This document shows, one piece after another, positions 6,389 through 6,969 of a stretch of 6,969 nucleotides of DNA. The notes beneath the pieces are model-generated. The model did no database searches. It worked only from the letters and a program-made list of their open reading frames with translations, and was not told where the DNA came from. The stretch lies in the NCBI GenBank assembly GCA_027483425.1, contig JAIXUR010000606.1, positions 1 to 6,969 on the forward strand, read 5' to 3'. Position 1 is the first letter of the stretch; each line of letters begins with the position of its first letter. This DNA is from Cyanobacteriota bacterium. Lineage in GTDB: Bacteria; Cyanobacteriota; Cyanobacteriia; Phormidesmidales; Phormidesmidaceae. Made by a program: the position numbers and the translations under genes.

Positions 6389-6454
6389 GGCGGCTGTGGC
6401 AGCATAGAAAGCGATGAATAGCGATGCAGTCTGAGGCAATCATTCTGAGGATAT
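6389..6454. promoter_or_regulatory. Divergent promoter region with paired direct repeats
   Basis: This 66-bp gap separates two divergent genes. It contains AGCGATG twice with a 10-bp period (6410-6416, 6420-6426), about one helix turn, and TCTGAGG twice with a 14-bp period (6430-6436, 6444-6450). The second TCTGAGG supplies the GAGG Shine-Dalgarno of the plus-strand gene. A minus-strand TATGCT is a weak -10 candidate for the leftward gene. No full sigma-70-type promoter stands out on either strand. Shared control of the two genes is inferred only from the arrangement. Confidence 0.4.
6447..6450 (+). promoter_or_regulatory. Shine-Dalgarno GAGG for the rightward gene
   Basis: GAGG sits 4 bases before the ATG at 6455. 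It is the only start in the window with a recognisable ribosome binding site, and it supports that ATG as the real start of the rightward gene. Confidence 0.6.
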
Positions 6455-6969
6455 ATGCCCCTGCGGCCCGTCCATAGCTCCGGCGCTGGGCTTGAATACC
6501 GCCTGGCGATCGCCCTGGTGCTGGCCGGAGCGGCCCTGGTGGCGGTGTTGGTGGTGCGGCTCCTGCTGCCCTGGCTGGTGGTCGGCGGGCTAGCGGGCGG
6601 TGCCCTCTGGTTTTGGCGGCGACAAAAGGCCCGCGAGCGGGCCCTGCACCAAATATTCTACGCTCAGTTGGCCATCCATCGAGGCCGCCTGAGCGTGCTC
6701 GACTTTGCGATCGCCGCCCAGATCACCGGCCGCGAGGCCCGCCAGTTTCTCGACCAGCGGGCGCAGGAATTTTGGGGCGATTTTGAACCTACCTCGGCGG
6801 GGGACGTGCTCTACACGTTTCCATCGCGGCGGCCAGCGACAGAATCCGAGCCCCCTGGCGAACCGGCTGGGCTAGAGGTGCTCTCCCTCTCGCTAGCGGC
6901 CAGCGACCTGGCCCAGCGTCTGGGCGGCACCGAGGCTGACCTCACCCGCCATCGCCCCACCCTCTCCAC
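6455..6969 (+). CDS. Membrane-anchored protein with possible helix-turn-helix, partial (runs off right edge)
   Basis: The frame is open for 171 codons plus two bases from the ATG at 6455, without a stop. Residues 15-54 form a hydrophobic hairpin (LAIALVLAGAALVAVLVV, then LLLPWLVVGGLAGGALWFW), followed by a basic patch (WRRQKARER) that suggests the rest lies in the cytoplasm. Residues 65-122 (FYAQLAIHRGRLSVLDFAIAAQITG, then ARQFLDQRAQEF and GDVLYTFPS) match a cyanobacterial conserved family of unknown function and could form a winged-helix-like unit. After a Pro/Glu linker (127-140), residues 145-168 (LAASDLAQRLGGTEADLTRHR) have the spacing of a helix-turn-helix. It might be a membrane-tethered DNA-binding or adaptor protein, but this is inference from pattern. 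It is divergent from the 178-residue gene and has its own Shine-Dalgarno. Confidence 0.85.
   Translation, partial: MPLRPVHSSGAGLEYRLAIALVLAGAALVAVLVVRLLLPWLVVGGLAGGALWFWRRQKARERALHQIFYAQLAIHRGRLSVLDFAIAAQITGREARQFLDQRAQEFWGDFEPTSAGDVLYTFPSRRPATESEPPGEPAGLEVLSLSLAASDLAQRLGGTEADLTRHRPTLS

Larger units (their letters stand above)
2046..6714. repeat. Nine scattered HIP1 octamers (GCGATCGC)
   Basis: Exact copies start at 2046, 2215, 2299, 3207, 3854, 3924, 5487, 6506 and 6707. All lie inside coding regions. HIP1 over-representation is a known hallmark of many cyanobacterial genomes, and this density is far above chance even in GC-rich DNA. None occurs in bases 1-2045. The entry spans the first to the last copy and is not a single element. 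Confidence 0.9.

Overview
The window looks like chromosomal DNA from a GC-rich cyanobacterium, probably a filamentous Leptolyngbya or Nodosilinea type. The evidence is nine exact copies of the cyanobacterial HIP1 octamer (GCGATCGC) in under 7 kb, and protein families I know mainly from cyanobacteria: a secreted FecR-domain protein, a Yip1-like membrane domain, and two conserved proteins of unknown function. The genus is an inference. I see no tRNA, rRNA, CRISPR array, transposase or phage gene.

Layout, left to right. Bases 1-996 (minus) hold the first 332 codons of a secreted FecR-domain protein. It runs off the left edge in an Ala/Pro-rich, very GC-rich stretch. A 196-bp gap (997-1192) contains small inverted and direct repeats and probably the fecR-like promoter. 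Bases 1193-4837 (minus) encode a 1214-residue membrane protein that joins a Yip1-like membrane domain, an alpha/beta-hydrolase domain with a visible Ser-Asp-His set, and a C-terminal region with a His...Cys pair that recalls circularly permuted papain-like enzymes. Its ATG overlaps the stop of the upstream gene by 4 bp. That gene (4834-5697, minus) is an intact TrpH/RNase AM-type PHP phosphoesterase. A 154-bp gap (5698-5851) carries a candidate promoter and a long inverted repeat that would fall in the PHP mRNA leader. Bases 5852-6388 (minus) encode a small cysteine-containing cyanobacterial protein of unknown function. A 66-bp divergent promoter region with two pairs of short direct repeats separates it from a plus-strand gene (6455 to the right edge) for a membrane-anchored protein with a possible helix-turn-helix.

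The PHP enzyme and the large membrane hydrolase probably form one two-gene operon with coupled translation. The other genes look independently transcribed. The most interesting object is the 1214-residue protein, which appears to carry two unrelated hydrolase/acyltransferase-type active sites on one membrane anchor. I found no defence system, mobile island or biosynthetic cluster.
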